64,000 bases of DNA from Siccibacter turicensis LMG 23730 (GCF_000463155.2 NZ_AWFZ01000061.1:235294-299293), one strand, 5' to 3'; positions 25,226 through 35,117 are shown, counted from the stretch's first letter. Translations and numbers: made by a program. The notes: a model not told the origin generated them from the sequence alone.

Positions 25226-25288
25226 GGTGCGCCTGCTTACCCTTCGGATGGTGGTGGTCCCGCGGGGTAAGCAACGCGCACCTGTTTT
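25226..25288 (+). terminator. Long hairpin downstream of the TRAP operon
   Basis: GTGCGC plus TGCTTACCC (ending 25243) pairs with GGGTAAGCA plus GCGCAC (25266-25281), with a bulge, followed by CTGTTTTATT. A likely rightward terminator. Confidence 0.6.
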
Positions 25289-27473
25289 ATTCCTTACCCC
25301 GGCGCAGCAGCCGCAGCGCGTTGGCGGTGACCAGCACCGTGGCGCCGGTATCCGCCAGCACGGCCAGCCACAGCCCGGTGATGCCGAGCAGCGTGGTGAC
25401 CAGAAAAATCCCTTTCAGCCCCAGCGCGATGGCGATGTTCTGCCGGATATTAAGGTGGGTCGCGCGCGCCAGGGCGATCATTTCGGCCAGCCCGGTCAGG
25501 CGGTTGTGGGTCAGCGCCGCGTCGGCGGTTTCAAGCGCCACATCGGTACCGCTGCCCATTGCCACCCCGAGGGTGGCCGCCTTCATCGCCGGCGCGTCGT
25601 TGATACCATCCCCCACCATCGCCAGCGGTGCGTCGCGGTTAAGCGCCGCCACCGCCGCCACTTTATCTTCCGGCAGCAGCCCGGCGCGGTAGGCCAGTCC
25701 CAGTTCACTGGCGATAGCGGCCGCGGCCCGCGGGTTATCGCCTGTCAGCATCACACCCTGTACGCCGAGCGCACTGAGCGCGGCCACCGCCTGATGGGCA
25801 TCGTCGCGCAGCGTGTCACGCAGGGCCAGGATGCCGCGCAGTGCGCCATCCACTACCACCGCGATGACCGTTTGTCCGGCGGCTTCCCGCGCCTCAATCC
25901 GCGCCTGCCAGACGGCATCCGTCATGCCCGCGGGCAGTTTGGCCGGCGCGGCGAGCAGCACCCGCTGCCCGTCCACCTGGGCCTCAATACCCGTTCCGGC
26001 AAGCGCCTGTTGCCCGCTGGCCCGCCCCAGCGTTAGCCCGCGCGCCTCGGCTTCTCGCACCACCGCCTGGGCCAGCGGGTGCGTCGACCCCTGCTCAACC
26101 GCCGCCGCCAGCGCCAGCAGGCTGGCTTCATCCCCGTCTGACGTATCGATGGCGGTGACCTGCGGCCTGCCGACCGTCAGCGTGCCGGTTTTATCGAACG
26201 CGACCTGACGGACCCGGCTGAGCTGCTCCAGCGCCGCGCCGCCTTTGATCAGCGCGCCCCGTCGCGCCGCCGCCGCCAGCCCGGAGGTGATCGCCGCGGG
26301 AGTTGAGATCACCAGCGCGCACGGGCAGCCGATCAGCAGCAGCGTCAGCCCCTTATAAATCCACGGGAGCCACGGCAGGCTGAACAGCAGCGGCGGCAGA
26401 ACGGCCACCAGCAGGGCGATGCCCATGATTATCGGCGTATACACCCGGCTGAAGCGGTCGATAAACCGCTCAATCGGCGCCCGGCGCTCCTCGGCCTCCT
26501 CAATAAGCCGCAGAATGCGATCGATGGCGCTGTCGCCTGGCTCCGACACCACTTCCAGCTCGACCAGCCGGTCAACGCTGGTGGCACCCGCAGCGACCTT
26601 TTCCCCTTTGCATCGCTCGACCGGCACCGATTCGCCGGTCAGCGCGCTTTCATCGAAGCTGGCGAAGGGCGTGAGCAGCAGGGCGTCGGCAGGAAGACGA
26701 CCGCCGGCGGCCACTTCGATTACGTCCCCCGGACGCAGCGTTGCCAGCGGCACCGCTTCACGTGCGCCATCGCGCAGCCGGGTTGCGGTTTCCGGTTTCA
26801 ACGCCACCAGGGCGCTCACGCCCCGGCGCGCCCGGTTAGCCGCCCAGCTCTCCAGCCGCTCGCCGATGAGAAACAGCAGTAGCACCATGGCCGCCTCGGC
26901 GGTAGCGCCAATAAACAGCGCGCCGATGGCCGCGACGCTCATCAGGGTTTCAATGGCGAACGGATTGCCGCTGCGGATCAGACGCAGCGCCTTGGTGGCA
27001 ATGGGCCACAGGCCCACCAGCGTGGTGACGATAAACGCCAGCTCGCCTGCCTGCGTCGCACCGCTGTGCGACAGCAGCCAGCTTATGGCCATCATCAGGG
27101 CCAGCAGGATCAACGGCAGCTGGGCGCGCCACGGTGCGGGTTCAGGGGCAGGGGTGGTGCCGGTATCGCGCAGCGTAAAGCCGATGCGTGTAACCGCCTC
27201 GCTGACCGCTTCACGCACGTCGCGGGTGGCGTCCACGGTCAGTTTTTCACTGGCAAACGCGATCTGCGTATGGTGAACGCCCTGGATCGGGCGCAGCGCG
27301 TTTTCGACTTTGCGGGCGCAGGCGGGGCAGTCCATGCCATCGATGTACCAGCTGTAACGCGTGGTGCCTGGCTCGGGGGGACGGGCATCCGGCGGGGCCG
27401 CTGGCGCGGTGGCCGGACGCAGCGTCAGATGCGCGAACAGGGGAACTTTTTTGCCATCAGCAGGATGTGTCAT
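25287..27473 (-). CDS. zntA: ZntA, Zn(II)/Cd(II)/Pb(II)-exporting P1B-type ATPase
   Basis: Inner-membrane metal efflux ATPase. 728 residues from the ATG at 27473 (MTHPADGKK); a start 14 codons upstream would lie in the promoter. An N-terminal heavy-metal domain carries GMDCPACA. The metal-site TM motif CPCAL, phosphorylation motif DKTGT and hinge GDGINDAPA are all present. The Cys-rich CCCDGACS extension seen in the E. coli N-terminus is replaced by a Pro/Ala-rich stretch without cysteines. Controlled by ZntR through the operator at 27518. Confidence 0.96.
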   Translation of the reverse strand: MTHPADGKKVPLFAHLTLRPATAPAAPPDARPPEPGTTRYSWYIDGMDCPACARKVENALRPIQGVHHTQIAFASEKLTVDATRDVREAVSEAVTRIGFTLRDTGTTPAPEPAPWRAQLPLILLALMMAISWLLSHSGATQAGELAFIVTTLVGLWPIATKALRLIRSGNPFAIETLMSVAAIGALFIGATAEAAMVLLLFLIGERLESWAANRARRGVSALVALKPETATRLRDGAREAVPLATLRPGDVIEVAAGGRLPADALLLTPFASFDESALTGESVPVERCKGEKVAAGATSVDRLVELEVVSEPGDSAIDRILRLIEEAEERRAPIERFIDRFSRVYTPIIMGIALLVAVLPPLLFSLPWLPWIYKGLTLLLIGCPCALVISTPAAITSGLAAAARRGALIKGGAALEQLSRVRQVAFDKTGTLTVGRPQVTAIDTSDGDEASLLALAAAVEQGSTHPLAQAVVREAEARGLTLGRASGQQALAGTGIEAQVDGQRVLLAAPAKLPAGMTDAVWQARIEAREAAGQTVIAVVVDGALRGILALRDTLRDDAHQAVAALSALGVQGVMLTGDNPRAAAAIASELGLAYRAGLLPEDKVAAVAALNRDAPLAMVGDGINDAPAMKAATLGVAMGSGTDVALETADAALTHNRLTGLAEMIALARATHLNIRQNIAIALGLKGIFLVTTLLGITGLWLAVLADTGATVLVTANALRLLRRGKE

Positions 27474-27482
27474 GCCGGCGCT

Positions 27483-27512
27483 CTCCGAAATGATAATTTT
27501 CTCATTTCGGAG
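27483..27512. repeat. 11-bp perfect palindrome at the zntA transcription start
   Basis: CTCCGAAATGA (27483-27493), 8-bp loop, TCATTTCGGAG (27502-27512). It overlaps the upstream edge of the -10 element and the expected start point, so it acts at DNA level or as a partial leader hairpin. Confidence 0.6.
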
Positions 27513-27542
27513 CATACACTCTGGAGTCTACTCCAGAGTCAA
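27511..27542 (-). promoter_or_regulatory. ZntR operator and zntA promoter
   Basis: The perfect dyad ACTCTGGAGT/ACTCCAGAGT (27518-27539) lies between -35 TTGACT (27542-27537) and -10 TATGCT (27516-27511). The spacer is 20 bp, the stretched geometry that MerR-family activators such as ZntR correct on metal binding. Confidence 0.92.
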
Positions 27543-27575
27543 GCGTAATAGTGCGCGCGTCTCGCTATACAGCGT

Positions 27576-28202
27576 TCAGATATAGAGCGAGCGGACAATC
27601 ATAAAGTGACCGGCGAAGTAGCAGGCGGCGGCAATGGCGTTATCGGCGGTAAAGCGACGGCGATAGTGGCTTCCCAGCCAGACAATATTGCCGAGCAGCA
27701 GCAGGATAGCCCCGACAAACGCCGACAGCGCAGGCGCGGTCGGACGGAAGAACCACAGCTCACCGGCCAGCCAAACCATCACCAGCGTCATCCCCACAAA
27801 GGTACATACCGCCCAGCGCAGCGTCTCCAGACGCGTCCAGATGGTGGCGATCAGCAGCGCGCCGATAACCAGCAGCACCAGCGGGAGCGGCCAAAAGAAG
27901 GAGAGCGTCATCTGACTGGCAAAGTAAATGGTGTAGAGCAGATGCGACAGGAAGAACGCGCCGGTGGCGTAGAGCATGCGCTCACGCGACAGCATCGTCA
28001 GGGCATCGCCCACCAGTGAGGCGCAGAGGCCCGCCAGGATCAGGTAGCCGGTGGCGCTAAACATCGGTGCCTGCCAGGCAAGAATCAGCAACAGCAGCAG
28101 CGTTACGGGCTTAAAGACCCAGCGTTGCCAGGTGGGGCCGCGGTAGGAGGCATCAACGTAAAGCCAGGCGGAAAAGCAGACTGCGATAAACGACCAAAGC
28201 AT
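27576..28202 (-). CDS. yhhN: YhhN family inner-membrane protein
   Basis: 208 residues from ATG 28202 ([22 protein letters not shown]), the E. coli length, with 7-8 hydrophobic helices. Members of this family include the mammalian lysoplasmalogenases TMEM86A/B, so a lipid hydrolase role is possible but untested here. Conserved polar residues: GDALTML and [11 protein letters not shown]. Confidence 0.9.
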   Translation of the reverse strand: MLWSFIAVCFSAWLYVDASYRGPTWQRWVFKPVTLLLLLILAWQAPMFSATGYLILAGLCASLVGDALTMLSRERMLYATGAFFLSHLLYTIYFASQMTLSFFWPLPLVLLVIGALLIATIWTRLETLRWAVCTFVGMTLVMVWLAGELWFFRPTAPALSAFVGAILLLLGNIVWLGSHYRRRFTADNAIAAACYFAGHFMIVRSLYI

Positions 28203-28343
28203 GATAAGTCCCTGAATCAGATATGGTAACGTGCGCCCGACGCGCACGACTCTGCTATTCAGTCTAGTGGGCGTCGGGGACGAATGACAACGTCAGTGAC
28301 CAGAGGTGATGCTGAAAACGCCGCGTGACGCGGGTCTGGACGG

Positions 28344-28613
28344 CTATTTTTTTAGCTTCTGCCGCTTCTGCCAGGCCAGCAGTTCGAACACGCCAAACAG
28401 GAAAATACGCACCTGTTCGCCGCGGCCCATCGGCGGTGCGCCCTGCGGCTGGGTGGCTTTCAGCAGGGTGAGCTGGAGCCCGTGCATGATGATCATGAAT
28501 ATCATCGCCACGTTGACAAAAATGTTCAGCGGGCGCTGAAACGGATGGAACAGGTTCAGCACCAGGAAGGCCCACACGCACAGCATCAGCAGGCGGCCAA
28601 GATTAATTAACAT
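28344..28613 (-). CDS. yhhL: YhhL, DUF1145 inner-membrane protein
   Basis: 89 residues from ATG 28613, which has AAGGAG 6 bp upstream; a GTG 21 bp further up lies before that ribosome site. Two hydrophobic helices (INLGRLLMLCVWAFLVLNLF and LNIFVNVAMIFMIIMHGLQL). The start overlaps the end of rsmD by 11 bp, so translation is coupled. E. coli has yhhM (DUF2500) next to it; the 141-bp gap to yhhN leaves no room for it here. Confidence 0.9.
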   Translation of the reverse strand: MLINLGRLLMLCVWAFLVLNLFHPFQRPLNIFVNVAMIFMIIMHGLQLTLLKATQPQGAPPMGRGEQVRIFLFGVFELLAWQKRQKLKK

Positions 28614-29199
28614 CGGTTGCTCCTTGCGGTTCACGACAAAACAGGCGGTATGCCACCTGACCTGCGACTTTTTCCCGGTGCAGCTGCCAGGAGGCCGGCA
28701 GCGCGGGCAGGCCGCCTTCCGCTTCGCTCTCGATATAAATCAGCGCGTTGTCGGCCAGCCAGCCGTTTTGCTCAAGCAGCGTGACGGTCTGCTCCAGCAG
28801 CCCTTTGCGGAACGGCGGATCGACAAACACGATATCGTGCGGTTCGCCCGGCTTGCTCAGGAACTCCAGCGTGTTGGTGTTCACCACCTGGCCCTGGGTT
28901 GCCTTGAGTGTAGCGAGGTTTTGCGTAAGCTGCTGCGCCACGCCGCGCTCCATCTCGATCAGGGTAGTGCGCGCCGCATAGCGCGACAGCGCTTCCAGAC
29001 CCAGCGCGCCGCTGCCGGCGAAACAGTCCAGGCAGCGGGCATCAACCAGATGCGGCGCCAGCCAGTTAAACAGCGTTTCGCGCACCCGATCGGTAGTGGG
29101 GCGCAGGCCGGGGCTGTCGGGGACGGGTAATTTACGGCCGCGCCATTGGCCGCCGATAATGCGAATCTGGCCGCTTGTGCCGCGGTTAGGTTTTTTCAT
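28603..29199 (-). CDS. rsmD: RsmD, 16S rRNA (guanine-966-N2)-methyltransferase
   Basis: SAM-dependent methylation of G966 in 16S rRNA during 30S assembly. 198 residues as in E. coli. SAM motif CLDCFAGSGALGLEA and catalytic NPPY-type motif in the form VDPPF (IVFVDPPFRKGLL). Divergent from ftsY with a 185-bp gap, co-oriented with yhhL. Confidence 0.96.
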   Translation of the reverse strand: MKKPNRGTSGQIRIIGGQWRGRKLPVPDSPGLRPTTDRVRETLFNWLAPHLVDARCLDCFAGSGALGLEALSRYAARTTLIEMERGVAQQLTQNLATLKATQGQVVNTNTLEFLSKPGEPHDIVFVDPPFRKGLLEQTVTLLEQNGWLADNALIYIESEAEGGLPALPASWQLHREKVAGQVAYRLFCREPQGATDVN

Positions 29200-29384
29200 G
29201 GTACTCGCTACGATTTTATATCCGGGTTGCTATTCTAGCGGTGCGCACGCCCGGGTGAAACCTCAGGCTGTGCCGCCAGGGGTCGAAAGTGGTAGACTCC
29301 TGCATTCATTCGTAAATTTTTCCAGCGTCGGCACTGCAAGACCGGCGCTGCGCCATGATTCACTAGCGGGGAGTATGGGCGCCA

Positions 29385-30872
29385 ATGGCAAAAGATAAAA
29401 AACGTGGCTTATTTTCCTGGCTGGGCTTAGGTCAAAAAGACCGGGCGAAGGACGACGACATCGACCAGCAGGTCGAGGCGCAACAAACTGTTACAGAAGA
29501 AAAAACGGCGCCTGAGCAGGCAGCACCGGTACAGGAAGCCGAGGTTGCGCGCGTTGAAGCACCGAATCCGGAAGCCTTCGCTGAAGAGATCGTCAGCGTT
29601 ACCGGGCACGCCGCGGAGCAGCAGGCCCAGCATGACACCGCCGCGCCGGAGGTTATCGAGCCTGCAGTTATCGAGCCTGCAGTTATCGAGCCTGCGGCCG
29701 TTGAGCCGGAACATGAAACGTTGCCGCAGCAGGAAGAAGTTGCCGTAACGGAACCGACACCAGACGAGTGGCTGCCGGAAGAGGACGCTACCACCCAGGA
29801 AGGCGCGCTCAGCGATGAAGAGCTGGAAGCGCTGGCGCTGGCGGCGGGCAGTGACGCGGAGGTCGACGCGCCGGTGGAAGAACAGGCGACCGTCGATGCA
29901 CCGGTTGAGGAGGTTGCCCCGGCCGCGGCGCCCGAGCAGGAAAAACCGACTAAAGAGGGGTTCTTTGCGCGTCTGAAGCGCAGCCTGGTGAAAACCAAAG
30001 AAAACCTCGGTTCCGGATTTATCGGCTTGTTCCGCGGCAAGAAAATCGATGATGATCTGTTCGAGGAGCTGGAAGAGCAGCTGCTGATTGCCGACGTTGG
30101 CGTCGAGACCACCCGCAAGATCATCACCAGTCTGACGGAGAGCGCGAGCCGCAAACAGCTGCGTGACGCCGAGGCGCTTTACGGCCTGCTGAAAGAAGAG
30201 ATGAGCGATATTCTCGCGAAAGTTGACGCACCGCTTAATATTGAAGGGAAAACCCCGTTCGTTATTCTGATGGTTGGCGTCAACGGCGTCGGGAAAACCA
30301 CCACCATCGGTAAGCTGGCGCGCCAGTTTGAGCAGCAGGGTAAAACGGTGATGCTGGCTGCGGGAGATACCTTCCGCGCCGCCGCGGTTGAGCAGCTCCA
30401 GGTGTGGGGCCAGCGCAACAATATTCCGGTTATCGCGCAGCACACCGGTGCCGATTCCGCCTCGGTGATCTTTGATGCCATCCAGGCGGCGAAATCCCGC
30501 GGCGTGGACGTGCTGATTGCCGATACCGCCGGGCGTTTGCAGAATAAAGCGCACCTGATGGAAGAGCTGAAAAAAATTGTGCGCGTGATGAAAAAGCTCG
30601 ACGTCGACGCACCGCATGAAGTGATGCTGACTATTGACGCCAGCACCGGCCAGAACGCCATCAGCCAGACAAAACTGTTCCATGAAGCCGTGGGGCTGAC
30701 CGGCATTACGCTGACCAAGCTCGACGGTACCGCAAAAGGCGGCGTGATTTTCTCCGTTGCCGATCAGTTCGGTATCCCGATTCGCTACATCGGAGTGGGT
30801 GAGCGCATTGAGGATTTGCGTCCGTTCAACGCGGATGACTTTATTGAGGCACTTTTTGCCCGAGAGGATTAA
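29385..30872 (+). CDS. ftsY: FtsY, signal recognition particle receptor GTPase
   Basis: Membrane-associated SRP receptor delivering nascent membrane proteins to SecYEG. 495 residues (E. coli 497). Lipid-binding N-terminus MAKDKKRGLFSWLGLGQK, an acidic A domain (about 20-190) rich in Glu/Ala/Val/Pro, then the NG domain beginning at GFFARLKRSLVKTKENLGSG. G motifs: GVNGVGKTTT (G1), DTFRAAAVEQL (G2), DTAGR (G3), TKLDGTAKGG (G4). The A domain holds a 15-bp repeat array. First gene of ftsYEX, 2 bp before ftsE. Confidence 0.97.
   Translation: MAKDKKRGLFSWLGLGQKDRAKDDDIDQQVEAQQTVTEEKTAPEQAAPVQEAEVARVEAPNPEAFAEEIVSVTGHAAEQQAQHDTAAPEVIEPAVIEPAVIEPAAVEPEHETLPQQEEVAVTEPTPDEWLPEEDATTQEGALSDEELEALALAAGSDAEVDAPVEEQATVDAPVEEVAPAAAPEQEKPTKEGFFARLKRSLVKTKENLGSGFIGLFRGKKIDDDLFEELEEQLLIADVGVETTRKIITSLTESASRKQLRDAEALYGLLKEEMSDILAKVDAPLNIEGKTPFVILMVGVNGVGKTTTIGKLARQFEQQGKTVMLAAGDTFRAAAVEQLQVWGQRNNIPVIAQHTGADSASVIFDAIQAAKSRGVDVLIADTAGRLQNKAHLMEELKKIVRVMKKLDVDAPHEVMLTIDASTGQNAISQTKLFHEAVGLTGITLTKLDGTAKGGVIFSVADQFGIPIRYIGVGERIEDLRPFNADDFIEALFARED
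29652..29696 (+). repeat. Three tandem 15-bp repeats inside ftsY
   Basis: Unit GTTATCGAGCCTGCA starts at 29652, 29667 and 29682 (last copy one base different), encoding (VIEPA)3. A degenerate fourth unit encodes AVEPE. In frame, in the variable acidic domain. Confidence 0.9.
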
Positions 30873-30874
30873 CA

Positions 30875-31543
30875 ATGATTCGCTTTGAACACGTCAGCAA
30901 AGCCTATCGTGGTGGGAGACAAGCGCTGCAGGGTGTGACTTTCCACATGCGGCCCGGAGAGATGGCCTTCCTGACCGGCCACTCCGGCGCCGGGAAGAGT
31001 ACCCTGTTGAAGCTCATTTGCGGCATCGAGCGACCCAGCGCCGGGCATATCTGGTTTGGCGGGCATGACATCAGCCGGTTGAAGAACCGCGAAGTGCCGT
31101 TCCTGCGTCGGCAGATCGGCATGATCTTCCAGGATCACCATCTGCTGATGGATCGCACCGTGTATGACAACGTGGCGATCCCGCTGATTATTGCCGGTGC
31201 TACCGGCGAGGACATTCGTCGCCGCGTCTCTGCGGCGCTCGATAAGGTCGGCCTGCTGGATAAAGCGAAAAGCTTCCCGATTCAGCTCTCCGGCGGTGAA
31301 CAGCAGCGCGTCGGCATCGCCCGCGCGGTGGTCAACAAGCCCGCGGTGCTGCTGGCGGATGAGCCAACCGGTAACCTGGATAACGCGCTGTCAGAAGGGA
31401 TCCTGCGGCTGTTTGAAGAGTTCAACCGCGTTGGGGTTACGGTGCTGATGGCAACGCATGATATCGGCCTGATTTCTCGCCGTCCTTATCCTGTGCTGAC
31501 CCTGAGCGACGGCCATCTACACGGAGGCAGGGCGGGTGAATAA
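30875..31543 (+). CDS. ftsE: FtsE, cell-division ABC-type ATPase
   Basis: Cytoplasmic ATPase that with FtsX activates periplasmic amidases through EnvC during septation. 222 residues. Walker [10 protein letters not shown], signature LSGGEQQR, Walker [13 protein letters not shown]. Overlaps ftsX by 8 bp. Confidence 0.97.
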   Translation: MIRFEHVSKAYRGGRQALQGVTFHMRPGEMAFLTGHSGAGKSTLLKLICGIERPSAGHIWFGGHDISRLKNREVPFLRRQIGMIFQDHHLLMDRTVYDNVAIPLIIAGATGEDIRRRVSAALDKVGLLDKAKSFPIQLSGGEQQRVGIARAVVNKPAVLLADEPTGNLDNALSEGILRLFEEFNRVGVTVLMATHDIGLISRRPYPVLTLSDGHLHGGRAGE

Positions 31544-32591
31544 AAGGGACGCGCTGAATAACATCAGGCACTTTAGTAACAAACTGAGCAAGTTCAACAA
31601 ACTGAATAAGTCTGGCGAATCGGGTCGAACCGTGCAAAAGCGTACTAAAGCAAACAATGTGAAAGCGAAATCGCGTAAAGGTGGCGTTAACGAGCAGGTG
31701 CGTTATGCCTGGCAGGGGGCGCTGGCCGATCTGCGCAGCAAACCGCTTGCCACCTTCCTGACCATCATGGTGATTGCGATTTCACTGACGCTGCCGAGCG
31801 TCTGCTACATGGTTTACAAAAACGTAAATCAGGCGGCAACGCAGTATTATCCTTCGCCGCAGATCACGGTGTATCTCAGCAAAACGCTGGATGACGATGC
31901 GGCCGCCCAGGTTATCGGCCAGCTGCAAGCCGAGCAGGGCGTGGCGAAGGTGAACTACCTGTCGCGCGATGAAGCGCTCGGCGAGTTCCGCAACTGGTCA
32001 GGGTTTGGCGGCGCGCTGGATATGCTGGAAGAGAACCCGCTCCCCGCCGTGGCGGTGGTCGAGCCGGATCTTAACTTCCAGGGCACCGAGGCGCTCACCA
32101 CGCTGCGCGATCGTATTTCGCAGGTGAACGGCGTGGATGAAGTGCGGATGGACGACAGCTGGTTTGCGCGTCTGGCTGCGCTTACCGGGCTGGTTGGTCG
32201 GGTGTCGGCGATGATCGGCGTGCTGATGGTGGCGGCGGTGTTCCTCGTCATCGGTAACAGCGTGCGCCTGAGCATTTTTGCCCGCCGTGACACCATCAAC
32301 GTGCAGAAATTAATCGGTGCCACCGACGGTTTTATCCTGCGTCCGTTCCTGTACGGTGGGGCGTTACTTGGCTTTTCGGGCGCTTTTCTGTCGCTGATTT
32401 TGTCCGAAATTCTCGTCATGCGGCTCTCTTCTGCGGTAACTGACGTGGCGAAAGTTTTCGGAACAAGGTTTGATATCAGTGGGTTATCCTTTGATGAGTG
32501 CCTGTTGCTGCTGCTGGTCTGTTCGATGATCGGCTGGCTGGCCGCCTGGCTTGCCACCGTGCAACATTTACGTCACTTTACCCCTGAGTAA
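31536..32591 (+). CDS. ftsX: FtsX, cell-division membrane protein
   Basis: Inner-membrane partner of FtsE. 351 residues (E. coli 352) from a GTG inside the end of ftsE. A cytoplasmic basic N-tail (to about residue 60), TM1 near 70-90, a large periplasmic EnvC-binding loop (about 95-215), then three TM helices. The basic tail diverges from E. coli, the rest is near identical ([20 protein letters not shown]). Confidence 0.96.
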   Translation: MNKRDALNNIRHFSNKLSKFNKLNKSGESGRTVQKRTKANNVKAKSRKGGVNEQVRYAWQGALADLRSKPLATFLTIMVIAISLTLPSVCYMVYKNVNQAATQYYPSPQITVYLSKTLDDDAAAQVIGQLQAEQGVAKVNYLSRDEALGEFRNWSGFGGALDMLEENPLPAVAVVEPDLNFQGTEALTTLRDRISQVNGVDEVRMDDSWFARLAALTGLVGRVSAMIGVLMVAAVFLVIGNSVRLSIFARRDTINVQKLIGATDGFILRPFLYGGALLGFSGAFLSLILSEILVMRLSSAVTDVAKVFGTRFDISGLSFDECLLLLLVCSMIGWLAAWLATVQHLRHFTPE

Positions 32592-32599
32592 AAATTTTT

Positions 32600-32608
32600 T
32601 GATATACT
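32600..32608 (+). promoter_or_regulatory. Extended -10 promoter (rpoH P1-like)
   Basis: TGATATACT is an extended -10 starting 9 bp after the ftsX stop, with no good -35 at normal spacing. It corresponds in position to the distal sigma-70 promoter of rpoH in E. coli. A 9-bp stem GTCCCTGCC/GGCAGGGAC follows at 32611-32638. Confidence 0.5.
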
Positions 32609-32694
32609 ATGTCCCTGCCAGTGAGACCCGGCAGGGACACCTTCCATGATTACCTGTCGCCGTATTCAAAGCATTGTCACAAAGTGTGCGTAAT

Positions 32695-32727
32695 TTATTC
32701 ACAGTGTTGCAGTGAACTTGTGGATAA
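32695..32727. promoter_or_regulatory. Two DnaA boxes in the rpoH control region
   Basis: TTATTCACA at 32695-32703 and a perfect TTATCCACA on the minus strand at 32727-32719. DnaA is known to repress rpoH promoters through two such boxes in E. coli. Confidence 0.75.
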
Positions 32728-32740
32728 ACTCACTGTCTGA
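32714..32740 (+). promoter_or_regulatory. Sigma-E promoter P3 of rpoH
   Basis: GAACTT (32714-32719), 16-bp spacer, TCTGA (32736-32740): the RpoE consensus, overlapping the second DnaA box. It ties heat-shock sigma synthesis to envelope stress. Confidence 0.85.
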
Positions 32741-32839
32741 TAAAAGGTTGAAACGCGTCTCGTTGCACATAAGAACTGGCGCCCTCGTTGCCTGATAAGG
32801 GACGACTCCTGCCAGTACGCTTTAAATGAGAGGATTTGA

Positions 32840-33697
32840 ATGACCAAAGAAATGCAAACTTTAGCTTTAGCTCCTGTTGGTAACCTGGAATCTTACATCC
32901 GGGCCGCTAACACCTGGCCGATGTTAACGGCTGAGGAAGAACGTGAGCTTGCTGAAAAGCTGCATTACCAGGGCGATCTGGAAGCAGCTAAACGGCTGAT
33001 CCTGTCTCACCTGCGCTTTGTAGTTCATATCGCTCGTAACTACTCGGGCTATGGTCTGCCGCAGGCTGACCTGATCCAGGAAGGCAATATCGGCCTGATG
33101 AAAGCGGTGCGTCGCTTTAACCCGGAAGTGGGTGTACGACTGGTGTCGTTCGCCGTGCACTGGATTAAAGCAGAAATTCACGAATACGTGCTGCGTAACT
33201 GGCGTATTGTGAAGGTCGCTACCACCAAAGCGCAGCGTAAGCTGTTCTTCAACCTGCGTAAAACCAAGCAGCGTCTGGGCTGGTTCAACCAGGATGAAGT
33301 GGAAATGGTGGCCCGCGAGCTGGGTGTGTCCAGCAAAGACGTGCGTGAGATGGAGTCCCGTATGGCGGCTCAGGACATGACGTTCGACCTGTCCCCGGAC
33401 GATGACGCTCAGGACAGTTCGCCGATGGCACCGGTGCTGTTCCTTCAGGATAAAACCTCAAACTTTGCCGATGGCATTGAGGATGACAACTGGGAAGAGC
33501 ACGCCGCAGACAAACTGTCTGACGCGATGCTGGGCCTTGACGAGCGTAGTCAGCAGATCATCAAAGCACGCTGGCTGGACGAAGATAACAAGACCACGCT
33601 CCAGGAGCTGGCTGACCGCTACGGCGTCTCTGCCGAGCGCGTGCGTCAGCTTGAAAAGAACGCGATGAAAAAACTTCGCGCCGCCATCGAAGCGTAA
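32840..33697 (+). CDS. rpoH: RpoH, heat-shock sigma factor sigma-32
   Basis: Alternative sigma factor for cytoplasmic heat-shock genes, 285 residues. Region 2 (about 50-125) contains [19 protein letters not shown]. The RpoH box QRKLFFNLR lies near residues 132-140. Region 4 [21 protein letters not shown] is at the C-terminus. In E. coli translation is gated by an RNA thermometer pairing the start region with the early coding sequence; the near-identical 5' coding sequence makes the same likely. One predicted client, prlC, is in this window. Confidence 0.97.
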   Translation: MTKEMQTLALAPVGNLESYIRAANTWPMLTAEEERELAEKLHYQGDLEAAKRLILSHLRFVVHIARNYSGYGLPQADLIQEGNIGLMKAVRRFNPEVGVRLVSFAVHWIKAEIHEYVLRNWRIVKVATTKAQRKLFFNLRKTKQRLGWFNQDEVEMVARELGVSSKDVREMESRMAAQDMTFDLSPDDDAQDSSPMAPVLFLQDKTSNFADGIEDDNWEEHAADKLSDAMLGLDERSQQIIKARWLDEDNKTTLQELADRYGVSAERVRQLEKNAMKKLRAAIEA

Positions 33698-33711
33698 TTC
33701 ACGCTTTATCG

Positions 33712-33738
33712 AAAAAAACCGCCCGCGTGGCGGTTTTT
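33712..33738 (+). terminator. rpoH terminator
   Basis: ACCGCC, CGCG(T), GGCGGT stem flanked by A-run and T-run, 14 bp after the stop. Confidence 0.88.
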
Positions 33739-33941
33739 TTGTGCCTGCCGTCCCGTTCCCCGCCCCCTGACGAATTTGCTATTCCAAATGATGAAAAATC
33801 GGGTATGTTTTTAGCAGAGTATGCTGCGACGACACCCGCCGCGTACCGTAATCAAAAACATAGCCGCGAAGAACGCGCGCAATAACGTGTCATTCACACA
33901 ACACAACAACACCAATCACAACAAGCAATGGGGAACTCAGG

Positions 33942-35045
33942 ATGAAAATGAACGGCAAAGCGTTACTGGCTGGCTGCATCGCACTGGCGATGAGCCACGC
34001 GGCCATGGCGGAAGATATCAAAGTCGCCGTAGTCGGTGCGATGTCAGGTCCGGTTGCGCAGTATGGCGATCAGGAATTTACCGGCGCAGAGCAGGCCATC
34101 GCCGATATTAACGCTAAGGGTGGCATCAAGGGCGACAAGCTGGTCGCGGTGAAGTATGACGATGCCTGCGACCCGAAACAGGCCGTTGCGGTAGCGAACA
34201 AAGTGATCAACGACGGCATCAAATACGTGATTGGCCACCTGTGCTCCTCCTCCACGCAGCCCGCGTCTGATATCTACGAAGACGAAGGCATCCTGATGAT
34301 CACGCCGGCGGCCACCGCTCCGGAACTCACCGCGCGCGGCTATCAGCTGGTACTGCGCACCACCGGTCTTGACTCCGATCAAGGCCCAACCGCGGCGAAA
34401 TACATTCTGGAAAAAGTGAAGCCGCAGCGCATCGCGGTGATCCACGATAAGCAGCAGTACGGCGAAGGCCTGGCGCGTTCGGTGCAGGATGGCCTGAAGA
34501 AGGGCGGCGCTAATGTGGTGTTCTTCGATGGCATCACCGCCGGTGAGAAAGACTTCTCTACCCTGGTGGCGCGTCTGAAGAAAGAGAACATCGATTTCGT
34601 GTACTACGGTGGCTATCACCCGGAAATGGGGCAGATCCTGCGCCAGGCGCGCGCGGCGGGCCTGAAAACCCAGTTTATGGGCCCGGAAGGCGTCGCGAAC
34701 GTGTCGCTGTCTAACATCGCCGGTGACTCTGCCGAAGGCATGCTGGTCACGAAGCCGAAGAACTACGATCAGGTTCCGGCAAACAAACCGATTGTAGACG
34801 CGATCAAAGCGAAGAAACAGGATTCCAGCGGCGCCTTCGTCTGGACCACCTACGCGGCGCTGCAATCGCTCGCTGCCGGTCTGAACCAGAGCGACGATCC
34901 GGCTGAAATCGCCAAATACCTGAAGGGGCACAGCGTGGACACCGTGATGGGCCCGCTCTCCTGGGATGATAAAGGCGATCTGAAAGGCTTTGAGTTCGGC
35001 GTCTTCACCTGGCACGCCAACGGCACCGCGACTGACGCAAAATAA
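33942..35045 (+). CDS. livJ: LivJ, Leu/Ile/Val-binding protein
   Basis: Periplasmic binding protein for leucine, isoleucine and valine, feeding the LivHMGF permease. 367 residues as in E. coli. Signal peptide to [20 protein letters not shown]. Type-1 periplasmic fold with the conserved [18 protein letters not shown] ligand loop. Called LivJ rather than LivK from position next to rpoH and from [15 protein letters not shown]. Ends with its own terminator. Confidence 0.95.
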   Translation: MKMNGKALLAGCIALAMSHAAMAEDIKVAVVGAMSGPVAQYGDQEFTGAEQAIADINAKGGIKGDKLVAVKYDDACDPKQAVAVANKVINDGIKYVIGHLCSSSTQPASDIYEDEGILMITPAATAPELTARGYQLVLRTTGLDSDQGPTAAKYILEKVKPQRIAVIHDKQQYGEGLARSVQDGLKKGGANVVFFDGITAGEKDFSTLVARLKKENIDFVYYGGYHPEMGQILRQARAAGLKTQFMGPEGVANVSLSNIAGDSAEGMLVTKPKNYDQVPANKPIVDAIKAKKQDSSGAFVWTTYAALQSLAAGLNQSDDPAEIAKYLKGHSVDTVMGPLSWDDKGDLKGFEFGVFTWHANGTATDAK

Positions 35046-35066
35046 GATCGCTCGCCGGTAACATCA

Positions 35067-35097
35067 TAAAAAAACCCGCTTCGGCGGGTTTTTTTAT
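35067..35097. terminator. Bidirectional terminator between livJ and panM
   Basis: AACCCGC/GCGGGTT stem with TTCG loop, A-run before and T-run after. Confidence 0.9.
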
Positions 35098-35117
35098 GTC
35101 CTGAAGGCACAGGCCAG

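Noticed and set aside
24042-25274. 410-residue reverse ORF across the DctM gene
   Set aside because: His/Gln/Arg-rich antisense of a clear membrane permease.
29427-30875. 482-residue reverse-strand ORF across ftsY
   Set aside because: Exact antisense of the recognised ftsY gene; Phe/Arg/Gln-rich text with no family look, typical of high-GC antisense frames.
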